Assembly (NCBI GenBank): GCA_947646735.1
Contig: CANTFK010000020.1
Span: 1-64,000 of the forward strand
Origin: Peronospora farinosa
Taxonomy: Eukaryota > Oomycota > Peronosporomycetes > Peronosporales > Peronosporaceae
DNA: 64,000 bases
Direction: 5' to 3'
Part shown: positions 41,967-54,584 of the stretch, piece by piece
Layout of the letters: each line of letters opens with the position of its first letter
Position numbering within the stretch: the first letter of the stretch is position 1
The notes under the pieces: model-generated
The model's input: the letters and a program-made list of their open reading frames with translations, nothing else
Told to the model about the DNA's origin: nothing
Database searches by the model: none
Made by a program: the position numbers and the translations under genes

Positions 41967-44900
41967 GATATGTGCGTAAGAATTACAATCTGTTTGGTTA
42001 GCACGATTGGTTGAAACGAGCTTTGAGAACAAAAAAACTTTAGAAACAATGTTGTTGAGTACGCAGCTGCAGTGTTTGTCACGTCTACTATGATGAGTGG
42101 AGTTACAGTTCATACGGCATTAATCTGCAACGTTTACAAAGACTACGAGTTTGGTCACGTGGCTTTTTCACCTGAAGCATTACACTTTAAGCTTTGGATG
42201 AATGCAAAGCGGCACCGCAGCAAAAGCACGCACTGAGTTATTGCAATTTCATGAATTGGATCGGGTTAACCTCAGGAGAGTTTGTGTGAAGACCGCCTTG
42301 CTCGGCGTGAAAAAAGGCTTGTCTCCATTAACACCGGCGTCGTCGCGGCAAACAAGGCAGCCCTGACCAAATATCCGATGTCACCGCTGCTCAGATCTGT
42401 TTAGATCCGGCGACACGTACCCGTCGCCGTCGACGTGATGATCGCCTTAGTGCAACCTTGACGCTACGCTTGTCTGTGCTCTGCCCTGAGCAGTGGTGTG
42501 GACGTCTAGCTCGTGAGCGTGCAGATGATCCGTTGTGCTGCTCCGGAGAATTTGGCGGTACTACTTTTTCATCTATCAACTCATTTCCCCCCACCTGGAT
42601 GGTGTCGAAAGAGCAAGTGGGTTTTACCACGACACCGTCATCGTTCAAAGCAAGTCCGTGAGATTGAGCGTCGATCTCCCGAACTCGACCACGCCATATT
42701 TCGATATGGACGCTTCCCAACAGCAATATCGAGTGACCCACGAGCTCCTAAATGCGCTTAAACGCGTGCCATCGTTCACCACTAGGAAGCCAACTTCGCG
42801 ACACTAGCAGTGGCAACCAATCAAGCAGGGTGCTTCCTGTCGCGACCAACAAGGCACGGTGTCCGTATACAATCTAGAATGAGTGCACTGCCATTGATGT
42901 GTAGGACTGACGCAAGCAAGCAAACGAAACTGAAACCGAAACCGGATACGGCAAGACCGTTTGGCCTCCTGTCTGTCTAGTGTGGAAGGAAGAGCGCTGG
43001 GTGGTTTACAGGACCTTATCAATGCTCACGCACACTTCACCGATTGCCAGCATGGCAACCGCTCTACACCATTACGTCCTGGGAAGTCCAAGGTACCAGG
43101 CCTATCACCTCAATGAGTTAGTTGTCTGCATACGTGGTACCATAAGCATTTGCCGCTGTGGGCGATTATAAGAAATACGCAAACTGAGTACGGTCAACCT
43201 CCCGCGGTTTTGAGACCTGATTCATTGCCCTACGTGCGCTTGACATGACTTACACCTTATGTGGGTGTACTAAGCTAATACAAGGGGTACCATCGTGCGA
43301 TTACAATACTAATGAGACAACGAGTTTCTTATTGAGTGCATTGCGCGAATGCTTGCAATCGAAATGATGGAGCAAGTTCTAGACGAGACGAGGCTATCGC
43401 TGGTCTGCACCGTATCGAAGCGAGTTTACTGTACAACACTTCCTGAGGTTGTCCACATGCTGTCAAAAATCGTCAGAACAGTTGACTACATATACTACGT
43501 TGACTACGTATAAATTGCTTCGAGAATGTTACAGTGCCAGATTGCTTGATGTCTACTTCTGGATCCCTACATTCGATACCCAAGAGAACCAAAGATACTG
43601 TATAAGCAGAAATTGAGTTAATGCTCAAGAGCACACACCAGAATGTTTCACGTCAACCTCTTCGACGAAGCTAGATGAAGACGCGCTAACGAGTTCACTT
43701 ACTATCTGGGTGCCATAACCACTGTAGGGAGATCCATGAACCAGTCCAAAACCCTAAATGCAGGAAGTTCTTTCGATCGCGAAGTCGAGAATGCACGCGT
43801 GGATACCTTCATGGATACATTCTTGCTTTCATGCATTTAACATGCTAACTCAGTACTACGCCTTTTTGCAAGGCCGCTGGAACAAGCATGACCTTCTCTT
43901 TTTCTAGTCTCTCTTCGAAGTGGATGACAGAGAGGATAATCGAATGATTTACGATAGACTTTGTTAGCATCTTCGAAAGAATTGGTTGCCAAAGATTGAG
44001 TATAGTACTAATTGGTTTAGAGGGTGGTTTTCGTGGAAGCCTTGCTATGCTTAGTAGTCACGAAACAAGATGACACTAATAGGTCGTAGACCGACCGTTC
44101 AGCTGAAGTCCCCATTGAGTGTGAGCAGCTCAGCCGGCTCTCGGGAAGAAGGCCCACACCAAACAGGAGGGACCTTGCTAATCAAGTTGCATCTCCTGCC
44201 TCGGCTTTATAGGCAACGGCGGAAACAAGAGACGCGAAAATTGCAACGGAGGCTTGTTTTGGCACTTCGGTTCGCCATGTCTGCAGACTTGGCTTCATTG
44301 TTGACGGCGGAGCAACAGACTCGCACGGTGCAACGGAGACTTGCCGCCCCGCAGGTTCGTCTGCAGCCTTGGCTTGATAGGCCACGGTTGCAAGTTGTAA
44401 CGTAGCCTTGTGGTCCGTCTGCCGACTTGGCTTCTTATGCGCTGGAGCCCCTCTCTTGTCTCGCTGAACACCAATATTTCGATTGTCGAGTCGCCCCGCC
44501 AGAAGGCTCCGTTCTCGCTTTCTTACATTACCGCGCGATCGGCTTGTACGACTGGTTGCAACAGCTTCATAACGCTGACAAAGCAGTGAGACGAGCTGGT
44601 CAGGTGCGATTGGACGTTACCTCGCCTTGCCTTCGTCTTTTTCGCGCACCTCTTTGACCCGATGATCAAGGACCACACACTTGCACGCAAATTTTTGATA
44701 GCTGGACGAGCGTAAAACAAGTGCGGCCTCCTTGTCGATCTGCTTAAGCGACGAGAGATCAGAGCTCTCGACGACCAGAAAGCGGACGCAGCTACACTTA
44801 GGAATTCGTGTTAAGTGCCAAAGCCACCTGGGGTCAAGTGTCGCTACTTTTTCTCATGGCTTTGTTGCACTTGCAGTCTGCACTCTGGCATTCTAAACTG

Positions 44901-45349
44901 CATGTACATACATGAACAGTACCCCATTCGTTACACGCATCTTTCGCCACGTCGACGCTGTTTCGTCCAGCAGCTCTAAAGTTATAGACAAAGTGTACAG
45001 CTTCCACATGGTAAAACTAAAACAGTTCTGCGCCCAGCTTATGAGAGAAAGTATTGACGGGAGTGCATATACACTGCGTTTTCACGTCTGATCGCGTCAC
45101 CAGTGCGACGCGAAAGCATTGCTCACGACAAGCATTATGTTTCGAATTTTCAACTACTCACCACTTTCATATGTGTTTCGTTTGCGGAACAGCCGAACGA
45201 CACGACCATAGGATTTGATGTGGCAATTTCCAGCTTTGGATGTCAGTGAACTCTATTAAAAAAATGCCGTTTAAGGTTTGTACTATTCTACATCTCACAT
45301 TGAATTCTCTATCGTGAGGCTTTACTTTACAATAGGCGGTCGCGGCGTA
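41967..45349. other. Gene-poor stretch of 3.4 kb
   Basis: Frames at 42391-42807 overlap on both strands without family resemblance. Diverged repeats with TCTGCAGACTTGGCTT-like words lie at 44180-44450. I see no gene I can defend; old transposon debris is possible. Confidence 0.5.
44180..44450. repeat. Diverged tandem-like repeat
   Basis: GCAACGGAG(G/A)CTTG recurs at about 44251 and 44332. TCTGC(A/C)G(A/C)CTTGGCTT recurs at about 44279, 44360 and 44418, i.e. spacing of roughly 60-82 bp. Confidence 0.5.
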
Positions 45350-45844
45350 TTAGTACACTGCGCTGAACGACCAATTGACATTGCTAGCGTCTAATACTCG
45401 AGACTCGACGTCAAACTCAGCAAACGACTGCGCGTGCTTCAAGCTGTGCGAAGCGTCGGATTTGGAAACGTCGTCTTGAGAAGAGGCTTGGCCGGACTGC
45501 AGCTTAGACTGCTGGTCAACCTGCGGCTCTTGCTGCACCTTCAATTCTTCAACCAACGCTTGCTCTTGTGTAGATCGACGCTCATCCACTGCCTCCTTCA
45601 TGGCGCGGATGGTGCGGTTGACCTTTTCCAGGTAGATCATGTTAGACTTGCAGTCTACCGAGCAGAAGCCCACGTGCCGACTAAGTGTCTTGAGGTAGAT
45701 GTGCTCGCAGTTACTGCACTTCTCGCGCATGTTGTCCCAGTGAGCGACACGGCGATGCGTGGAGGCAATCACTTTCTCAGATGAGGTGGGTGTGACCGAT
45801 GCGGAGCCCATGCTCGTCTCGAACTTCTGCAGGCACGCGTCCAT
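45350..45844 (-). CDS. Cys-rich (CX2C...CX3C) protein, paralogue of 39916-40467
   Basis: 164 residues from ATG 45844 (MDACLQKFETSMGS). The frame is open further to 45970, but the paralogue supports the shorter start. The block HRRVAHWDNMREKCSNCEHI is followed by YLKTLSRHVGFCSVDCKSNM and IYLEKVNRTIRAMKEAV, nearly identical to the paralogue, while N-terminus and acidic/Gln middle differ. The end again reads F.VESRVLDASNVNWSFSAVY. Strong block conservation after duplication points to a working zinc- or partner-binding module. Function unknown. Confidence 0.78.
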   Translation of the reverse strand: MDACLQKFETSMGSASVTPTSSEKVIASTHRRVAHWDNMREKCSNCEHIYLKTLSRHVGFCSVDCKSNMIYLEKVNRTIRAMKEAVDERRSTQEQALVEELKVQQEPQVDQQSKLQSGQASSQDDVSKSDASHSLKHAQSFAEFDVESRVLDASNVNWSFSAVY

Positions 45845-47658
45845 TGTGGTGATTGTTAAAAGATATGGGTGATATGGGAGACACAAGGCAAATCCAAAAG
45901 TGAGGTGAGCGGGGGACAGCTTGGGGACAGTTGGGGCGAATGTACTCCCTGTGCACCAGTCCTTACTCACTCACTTCCTGGCTACAAGCATGGGACACGG
46001 CTGTCATAACACCGCGAGTTGGATAGTCATAAAATGCGAGCCGGACGTGAGCTGGAGCCAGACCAGAGGTGCTCGGTCTTCGTTGTCTTTTGTCTAAAAA
46101 CTCCATGAGAGTCGGTGCAGCGTTCAAGCCAAACGCAAAGTTCTTAGTGGCTCTTTCATGAGATGATGTAGGTGTTGCAACGGGTGGGGGGGGAGGGTCA
46201 TTTAGTCTACCTAATCAGTTATCAACGTGAAAAAACGGATCAAGTTTGGAAGAGATTTTGAAAGGCTAATTCGCGTCTTGGAGTGAATCAAGGAAGCTGA
46301 TCGAGGTTTTCCTAGTAAGCTTTGCAGTCCATGCACCGGCTCTGAACTTGTGCAGGAAGACTCTCCCCCGTCGTTGTGGCGATGCTGAAAGATAACTTTG
46401 TAAGGACAACAATCGCAGAACACGCGAGCATAGACCTTAGTGAAGCCACTTCAGCGTGTGTGAAGCATCGGCTTCGTCAATCCAAATCATTTCCGCAGCT
46501 GCAGCTGGCAGGCAATAGATTTGCCGCTAAGTGTTGGTATCAGTGCATGTAACAAGAAAACAGGAGATCAGGGGCTGGACCAGGGCGATGCCGTCTTCTC
46601 GCTGTCCTCGCTCACGGTTTTCTTCGCACAATTGTATCAGGTACCAGCCCTAGTTCCTGCCTGTTCAAGATTTAAGGGAAAAGTACCGCTGTCGTCAATT
46701 TGCATGCTCACGAACGCTTTCGGATTCTCTCTCGTGTACACAGCAAAAGGCAGTGGAGATCATTGCTCGATGCGAGTTATCAGATATGTACGGCACTTCC
46801 TGATTGCCTGCTGGTGCGCTCTGACGATCAATCACACATCAGATCGGACGGCGCTTACAATTGAAGTTGCATGCTGCCTGATCCGTGCGTGCAGCTGGGT
46901 TTTGCCGTATATGGTAGCCATCATTCCTATATGTGACGTATTGTTGTACCGCAGTGCCGCACTAAATTGAATGCTCAATGGAAGCAGCTACATGTATTCC
47001 ACGACGTATTCTCCAGCCACGTATATGGCTTATGCCACGACCATCTCTCATAGATAAGAATAATCTATTCAAATGCAGGCGATTCTCAATGCTAAAGTGC
47101 AATGGCACATAGTCGTATGTTGATAGAAGTACTGGAATTAATTTATGACATGCCGCGTAGTCTAATCCTCCTTGGACATGAACAGCTGATCAGTTGATCA
47201 GCTGAAACAGATCCTTAAGGATTGCACCTCCCGATGAGATTCACTGTGCCGTTAGAGCTGGCAACGCTTTGCCCTCGGTGAATCCTCGTAAAAGTGTCTC
47301 GACCTTCTCATCCCGCTTGAGGCTTGTAGCAAAATTTTGCCGCTTTTCCAAGCAGCGATGCTTGCACATTCTGCTTCTCGGCGTGTCGTTAGTGATTTAT
47401 TGCACAATGAGCATGGCATCATTACAGGCGTGAGTAAGTTTGTGAATAGCTTAAACCTGTGACGTGGGGGCACGTTTAGATATGGCATCCTTTGACATGA
47501 GCGACGCGATATAACGTTTTGTCCACTACTGCTACGGGTGTATGAGATATATATTAACAGAATGATGCTCAACATTTTCTACCGCTCACCCGGCGGAAGC
47601 TCCCAATGGCGCTCCAACTCTACGTTGGTACTATACTTCTACTTGCTCTAGCAGTGTC
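45845..47658. other. Intergenic
   Basis: Frames at 46521-46970 (149 codons) and 47575-47252 (107 codons) look like chance frames. A G-rich run lies at about 46182-46197. No gene supported. Confidence 0.5.
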
Positions 47659-50600
47659 TCAACTTCCATTCTCTTCGCTATGCGCACGTTGACGACTTCC
47701 TCGATTTAGGCCGAAAAGATTACGCTTTGATGTCTTCTGCGTATACGTTCCACTAGCAGTTCGAGTCCTTTTCGAACTGCCCGAATCTCTTTCTTCAAAA
47801 GACAGATGAACAGGAGTCACTTCATGCTCGTTGTTATCTTCAGCGATAGTAGAAGTTACGGGCGTCGCCAATAGATCTAGCACTGGCGGATCGTTGCCAT
47901 ATAAAGCTCTTCGATGCGGGGTTCCATGCAGATGGACTTCCTCGTTATTGTGGTCATGGATATCCGTCTCACTAGTTGTATCGTCATCTGATCTAGGTGG
48001 GCCATGGTGAACCAAACTGGATGCCCATTGGCACTTGTAAAACTTGGGGTGCCACTGGAAAAAGTAGCTCTCCCACAGATGAATCATTTTACAGCTCACC
48101 CAGGGCCAGATGGGTCCGTTATACAGCTCGTAGTTGCTGTTTGAGTACAGAGACGGCGTCATCAGCACCGGTGTCCATACTGACACCGTATTATACTTCA
48201 CTTCATTCACTTCTCGCTGAAGCCGCGAGTCGTACAGGAATGTTCCATAAAGTCCCGAGGTCATCGCGTTCGCCAAGTGCAATAAAAAGCGCTCGTTAAA
48301 CTCGAATGAACGAGGATATTGACGTTGCATCTGCCACACGGCGTCGATAAACTGAAACATGACGGGCGACGATTTGTTCCGCTGTGGGTCGCGATTACGG
48401 TCTCCTCCAGTTCTCTCACTGAATTTATGGCCAAATGCACACCAATCCTTCTCAATCAGGCACATGATGCCTTGAATAGTTCGGTAATAGGGATCAATCA
48501 TCAGCTGCGCTAGAGCACACAATTGGGGTGTTCGGTCCCAACCATCACTGCAATGCACAAGCGCAGATGCTCCTTCTAGTTCCAACACGCGCGCAATCTT
48601 TAATGCGCCATCTAGAACCAAACGCACATGATCCAGCCACCTTGTGGACTCCACACTGGATAGCCATGTACGATCGCTGTCCTCGAAACCACCAGGAAGA
48701 AACAGCTTCATAAGTCCCATCAACGACGACTGCATTCGATACATATTGGAAATATTCAGGTGGTGGATAACAGCACCTGGGTAATCTTGAGGAGTTTCGA
48801 CACCTCCTTTACCCATGAGTCGATTTCCTGTTGAGGCCTTTGGCTTTCGAGCATCAAATATATAGATCGGCCGAGACGATGTCGATGACTGCGATTGGTT
48901 TTTGATTATATCCGGAAGACGGCGATAAACTCCCAAAAGCAGCTGATCGGAGACATTTGAGGTTCCAGACAGCAAACTGCCGAGAAGGGGCTGGCTAGAG
49001 CGAGTCAGAACACACCTGTTCCGGCGATGGTAGTACGTAATCACAGGCAGTCGGTTCTTCGCACGAAAATTAGCTACGTTAGCCAACATCGCGGAAGTCA
49101 TGGAGGATGGAAGGAGTAATTTGGATGGATACGACTTGCAAATGTTGCCTCTGTCGTTCTTGTAATACTAAAAAGCGATACGACATCACAACAAGCCATT
49201 TCAGTAACTTCATGAATTAGTCTCAACAGCAGCAAGATGAAAACAAGATTTACCTTAAGAAACGGTGAAACAGCGGGATCACCACCAATTTGTCGCTTGA
49301 ACTCTCGCTCGTCAACAAATACATTCCAACCATTCTGATCGGTAGGGATATTGCCAATAGAGTACGAAAAGGCAAATGAGCCGCTAACCTCAAGGGGAAG
49401 CGACAACATCCGATCAGGACGAAGCACCGGTGATGCAGTGTGGGCTGGGTTCCGTAACCCACCAGGTGATGTATAGAAGGCGGGCTCTCTGTTGACATGT
49501 AACGTCGCTTCAACATCAGCACCTCGTTCTGGTGGTGTATCGCCACCGTCAGTGATGCTTGGTAAAGAACTGAACCAGGGAGATGCAGTCTTTGTGGGAC
49601 CATCCCGCTCAACAATTGAATATCGCTGAGAACCGTCCGCTAGTTCTGCGATCGTCGTGCGTAGTTTATGTGCATTGTCATCCGATGTGGAGGAGGGAGT
49701 GTCTAGTTGGAATCGCATCACACGGATGTCCTTGCAAGTGATCGAGATGATAGACGCAGAGCCGGCCATCCCTGCGTAGTTTGTGCGGCCAGCTTTCGTC
49801 CGGCGACCACCAGGATACAAAATCTGGACCTGCGTGATTGCAAACAGCGGGATATACGCGATGCCACCTTGTCCCCCACATCGCGACTCGGCCTGCACAC
49901 AATCGAATGGTAGAAAAATCACGCGATAATTCGTTACTGCTACCTTACCGCGCAAACGTCCCCAAACGAGGGTGGACTCATACGTTTCGCTAACAGGGCC
50001 GATCAGCAAGGTCGCTTGAAGCTCGGTGTCTTTTACTACTTTCTCTCCAGGCAAGAGTGGCACACACATCGACTGCGGGATTGGACAATCGATTCCATTG
50101 CTACCACCAGTGTCATGTGTAAGTAACAAGTCGGACTCAATCGACGTTAATGAATTTCTTGATAAGGTAGTGGTCGGTTCTTCAAGCGTTGGCAAACGCA
50201 AATTATCTGGAATAGATGATTTTGGAAGCTCTGTCCGCGCAGGGATTGACATGGCAGCCCGCAAGGCAAATTCACGCATTCGATCTAAATTGGTGGACCG
50301 ACACCTATTCATTGCTTGTTTGAACTGCTCTCTTTCATCATCATTCGCAAATTTTAGCTCGAGGGATTGGTTCCCTTGGCCACCATTAGATACGATTAGG
50401 CGAGCCATCCCTTCCGACGACCCAAAAACAAAAGATTCGACGGAGTCACAATGGAATGACCAAAAGCGGTGCATGAACACTGATTTTGCTCGTACAATCC
50501 GTTGGCGGCAGTCAAGCTCCAAAGTATACCTGTCCAGCACTGGATTTGCTTTAGAAAAGCCAAATGTGCGGCGTAAACTCGTGCCTTCTTTCTCACCCAT

Positions 50601-52716
50601 TTCGTAAACAGCGAAGCGCAATACTGCTGCAGCAAGCTTCACTTCAGTTTTCATCTTCACTATCGCTGAGTCAGGCTGAGCACGTGCATCCACAATGTCG
50701 CTGTCGTCAAAGGCCTTTTTTGGCCGTATGCTATTAGAACGAACACTCCCATTGCTGGTAACCTCGACAGCACGAAGTCCTATTTCATTCGGGCTAGATG
50801 TATTACAGCGCCTCATACCCGGAGAATCATACAATGAGTTTGGAGATGGACCCGAGTGCAGATTCGCAAAATCAAAGCTAGCCGATCGCGAAAACTTGGA
50901 GCGTCGATCTTTTCTTTGCAGAAGAGCTGAATCGTCGCTTTCAGAACAAATACCGCTTCGAGCCACCAAAGCGTTCAAAGTCGACTTACAAGTCGAAACT
51001 TCGGCGTGTATCCGAATCCTTTTCGTACCCTCTTCTTGCTGTACACTAGGTCTGTCATCAACTTCCTCGTTCATGTGTTTACTCTTGGATGGCGATTCAA
51101 CGCTACTCGTTTGTACGGATTGTAGATCCGGACTGTTGCTTTCAACGTCACTCTCGCTTTCGTCTCTTGCTTTCTTTTTTCGCGGTAATCGATCATTCAC
51201 GTGGATCGCGCGTAGATGGCCACTAAACCAAGGCTTCCTCTTACTCATCAATGGTGATGGCGCAGAAGACATTGACGAGCGCCTACGACGTCGCCTCGCC
51301 GACTTTGAGGAACTTGAGGTAACGTAGCTTTCATCATTTTCTCCATTTCCATTCGCAGCATCATCATTGGAGCTATTAGGAATGGGCTCAACGGATGAAG
51401 TAGACAAGCGAGTACGCCTCAGCAACGACAGTGTTCCGTCGCTTCTGTTTGACACTGGTGCTGTGCTACTACTGAAGCTGGACAAAACTTGCTGTTTTCC
51501 TTCAAAAGTAATGTCTCCCTGGTTGCCACGACAAACCACATCATCCCCTTTATCGTGGCTTATGGTCAGCTCCATTGCATCAAAGTAGCAGTCCATTGCT
51601 TTCTGGAACCAACGCGCACATAAATCACATGCACGTACCGATTCATCACGATACCCAAAACAAGTCGGCAATACCAAGTGTTTCGACGAGCACTTAGGAC
51701 AGAATGCAAATCCACAGGCCGCACAATTTTTACTGCGATGGAACGGATGAAATGATTTCCCACACCCGCTGCAAGATGAATTACATCGTACACGTGCACG
51801 TGGCACGGGTAAACCTGGTGCTCCAGTGCTCGTAAAAACACTTTCTGACCGCGACTTGAGCGGCAGAGTCATCCCATTTGAAGATAATGAAGACTGTTCG
51901 TTGTCATTAACATGGTCCTGTCGCTGCCGGTCCATTTGCTGTCTCACCTTCAGCAACTTCTTAAGTCGAAGATCATTCACGACACGTATGGCCGTTAGTA
52001 ACGCCATTGCTGCAGCCTCCAGATCCTCCTCGTCCAATGGTTTCTCAATACTCTCTTCGTCTTCTTCCTCTTCCTCTTCTTCTGCATCGTCATCATCGTC
52101 CTCCTCAGTGACAGAATGGATCATCACACGTAAAGGTGCCATTTCTACTGTTGTTTCCGTACTGAATCGTCTCTCAAGCTCTTGAAACTCTTCTTGTGTC
52201 TCTTCCACTTCCTCGTCTTCTTCTTCTTCTTCTTCACGTCGTCTCGTTCTCACGCCATTTACGGAACTTTCTACCATCGAGGACGAGAAAGCACGTACAA
52301 GCAGTGAAGCCATACGCTTTGGGTCGCGTAGAACCGCTAATCGCACGGCCTCGTCGTCCATGGACTTGGCAGACGATAGCATCGTCACTGCTTCACGCTC
52401 GTCAAACCTGTTTTTGAGGCAAAAGAGTGGTTTGATTAAGAATGGTGTATGATTCGTGTACAACGGAGTGATTGTCAGACGTGGCAAGTTCAACTTGATA
52501 ATGCAATTACTTTGTTTTTTTATATTAAAAAACAGAGGGCTACTAAATATATGTAGAGAACTCCATCTTTTACGTGACATGTATCCATCTCTAGAACTAC
52601 TTCATCCCATTGATATTGCACCCTATAAAAATCACTCGTGCTGCTCATCCATCCAAATTACTTACTTGGTCTCCATTTGTATGCGCTTACGTGTTGGGAG
52701 ACCATGATGCAGGCAT
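47659..52716 (-). CDS. Myotubularin-family phosphoinositide phosphatase with FYVE-like and PH regions
   Basis: Exons 52716-52691, 52407-49254 and 49158-47659 give 1559 residues in phase. The 26-bp first exon and its 283-bp intron are tentative; the 95-bp second intron is firm, joining to NDRGNICKSYPSKLLLP. Order: acidic N-terminus; FYVE-like zinc finger (CSGC, CAAC, CPKC and CDLC, eight Cys, but without the R-R/K-H-H-C-R core); Ser-rich spacer; PH-like region (YTLELDCRQRIVRAKSVFMH); GRAM (LLPGEKVVKD, WGRLRGKVAVTNYRVIFLPF). Then comes the phosphatase with active site VHCSDGWDRT (CX5R). The intact Cys and Arg predict activity on PI3P or PI(3,5)P2 at endosomes. The FYVE core change may alter lipid binding. 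Confidence 0.88.
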
Positions 52717-53336
52717 GGCTTCGACCATCTGGTGAGTAATGAATGTCATTGTCTCAAGCTTTTTGTTCTCAGCCGTATTGTAGTATAGAAGAACTGGTCC
52801 AGACAGTCGTAGTGTGTATCGCGCTTTTGGTCTCTCTTTCAGCCTTTGTATGTAGCCGCCACCAACATTGGCGTCGTGAGGCAGAAGTAGTTTTGCACAG
52901 TATTGGAAACCATATCGACCGTTTTAGTATGCATTATAAACAATGTGAGATATCATAGCGATAGCAACTGCGCGTACAAAAGTGGTGCTTGCCACTCTGT
53001 CATCAATTCTTGCACTATTCAAGCAGCGAGAATGATCATAAAACTTCGTAACGCTATCCCAGCCACACTTTGTTCAAAGGTCATCATTCCTCTACTAAAT
53101 TTAACTCACCGTGCTATCGTTTGCTGTCGCGAGCTACACACCTCATATCGACGCTTTTCGCTGGACCGTGATATACTGACGAATTTACGACAACGCTTAT
53201 AGGGTGAACAGGACTAGTTGCGACGGACTCAAGCAAAGAGTCTGTTTAAACTCTTAATGGCAGAGTTGATGTCGATCCAATAGGTATGAAAATTGTGTAG
53301 ATGCGATATCAAATCCTACAATTCTTCATGCCATAC
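52717..53336. other. Intergenic
   Basis: Upstream region of the myotubularin gene and downstream region of the haem lyase gene. No coding signal. Confidence 0.6.
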
Positions 53337-54584
53337 TTACTTCTTGGCCAGGGACTCCCGCACAGCTTGCTCCTGCATAGCACTAGCTCCGCGCTCCTGA
53401 AACTGCTCCAAAGTGTTGTTCATGGCGTCAAAAGCTGCCTCAACTGCTGTCTCATTGTCACCCTCAAGCGCCTTGATAAAGGCAGCTGCCTGCGGCGGAC
53501 AGATAATGCGGCCCATGCAGAGCTGAAGAGCCATAGCAGCTTGTGAGCACTGCACTTCATTGCTGCAAGTCCTGACCTCCTGCATGCAGCTCTTACACGA
53601 GTCTTTAACTTTAGTAAACGTCTGCTCCACCTCGTCCACCGACAATTGTTCCAGAGCATCTTTTTTCTCCTGAGTACCTTCCACTAATGTAGATCGGGCA
53701 GCAATATCGGGGCCTTTGAACCCGTTAAGGAAGCCTGCAATTGGGAATCTGATCCTGTCCACAAGGGCACCTACCGAGTCCACAGCAGGACGAGCATACA
53801 TGGAGATACTCTTGACTTTGTCGGCTGAGTGCAGCTCAGGAATTGTATCCTGTTCGGATTTCTCGTCATCGAAATAGTAATCGATCACATAGCGCACCTG
53901 TGTGTTGTCACTACGCAGCACAGTCCAGTCGTGACGGTCAAACGGTGTCCCATATCCAAGCATACTCTTGATCCACGCAATAGGCGTGAGCTTATCCGGA
54001 CGACCACAGAACTTGAGCAACTTGGAATCCTTTAGATATGGATGGCATACTTTTTCATAGTGCTCCACCTGAGCCCAGGCACGTTCGTTCATGTTATTAT
54101 GAATCGACACAATAGCTCGTACGTCACCCTCATGTACATCTTCATCCTTTTTCTTACGCTTGAGTGCATTGAAGAACATTTGTTCGGACGGGTAGAGCCA
54201 CGTGCCTTCTGTGCCACCCTTTGGGATCGTTGACTGTACACGATCTTGAGGCAGCGGATAGCGTTGTTCCGTGTTGGGTTCTTGGTTTGGATCGTGCGGC
54301 ATCATGTTAGTTGGGTCAATACGTTGGCCATACACGTTATAGATCTCTTGGTCCTCCTTGCCATTTGTTGTGACAGGGCAGCCACTGGCCATGGCGTGGA
54401 CGACCGACGGCGTTTTGTCGTGTTGTACAGGACAGCCATTACTCTTCTTCTTCTGTATAGGTGTTTCATCTGATACTACCTTCTCAGCGTCATTCTGCAC
54501 TGGGCATCCGTCTCGCTGGCTAGCAGAAGAGTCAGTGGTGGGTACACTCACTTGGTTGCCCATGTGTCCAATTCGACTTGCCAA
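53337..54584 (-). CDS. HCCS: Holocytochrome c synthase (cytochrome c haem lyase) with Cys-rich C-terminal extension
   Basis: 415 residues, one exon. Three CPV haem-regulatory motifs stand at residues 27-29, 51-53 and 69-71. The haem lyase core runs from about 81 to 260: YNVYGQRIDPTNMM, STIPKGG, WLYPSEQMFFNALKRK, VSIHNNMNERAW, LLKFCGRPDKLTPIAW, PFDRHDWTVLR and RYVIDYYFDD. The enzyme attaches haem to apocytochrome c in the mitochondrial intermembrane space. After residue 300 there is an extra part with a Cys series: CKSC, then CX6C, CX5C, CX9C and CX5C (CSQAAMALQLC), like twin-CX9C intermembrane-space proteins. An alternative start is Met8 (MGNQ). The extension is not part of the yeast or animal enzyme I know. 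Confidence 0.92.
   Translation of the reverse strand: MASRIGHMGNQVSVPTTDSSASQRDGCPVQNDAEKVVSDETPIQKKKSNGCPVQHDKTPSVVHAMASGCPVTTNGKEDQEIYNVYGQRIDPTNMMPHDPNQEPNTEQRYPLPQDRVQSTIPKGGTEGTWLYPSEQMFFNALKRKKKDEDVHEGDVRAIVSIHNNMNERAWAQVEHYEKVCHPYLKDSKLLKFCGRPDKLTPIAWIKSMLGYGTPFDRHDWTVLRSDNTQVRYVIDYYFDDEKSEQDTIPELHSADKVKSISMYARPAVDSVGALVDRIRFPIAGFLNGFKGPDIAARSTLVEGTQEKKDALEQLSVDEVEQTFTKVKDSCKSCMQEVRTCSNEVQCSQAAMALQLCMGRIICPPQAAAFIKALEGDNETAVEAAFDAMNNTLEQFQERGASAMQEQAVRESLAKK

Noticed and set aside
42391..42807. Overlapping 67-116 codon frames on both strands
   Set aside because: Mutually exclusive, no recognisable domain; may be decayed repeat but I cannot show it.
46521..46970. 149-codon plus-strand frame
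   Set aside because: No domain, no signal peptide or promoter support, composition like the surrounding non-coding DNA.
47252..47575. 107-codon minus-strand frame after the myotubularin gene
   Set aside because: No family resemblance; probably 3' flank.
52022..52185. Ser-rich plus-strand frame
   Set aside because: Reverse reading of the acidic part of the myotubularin protein.
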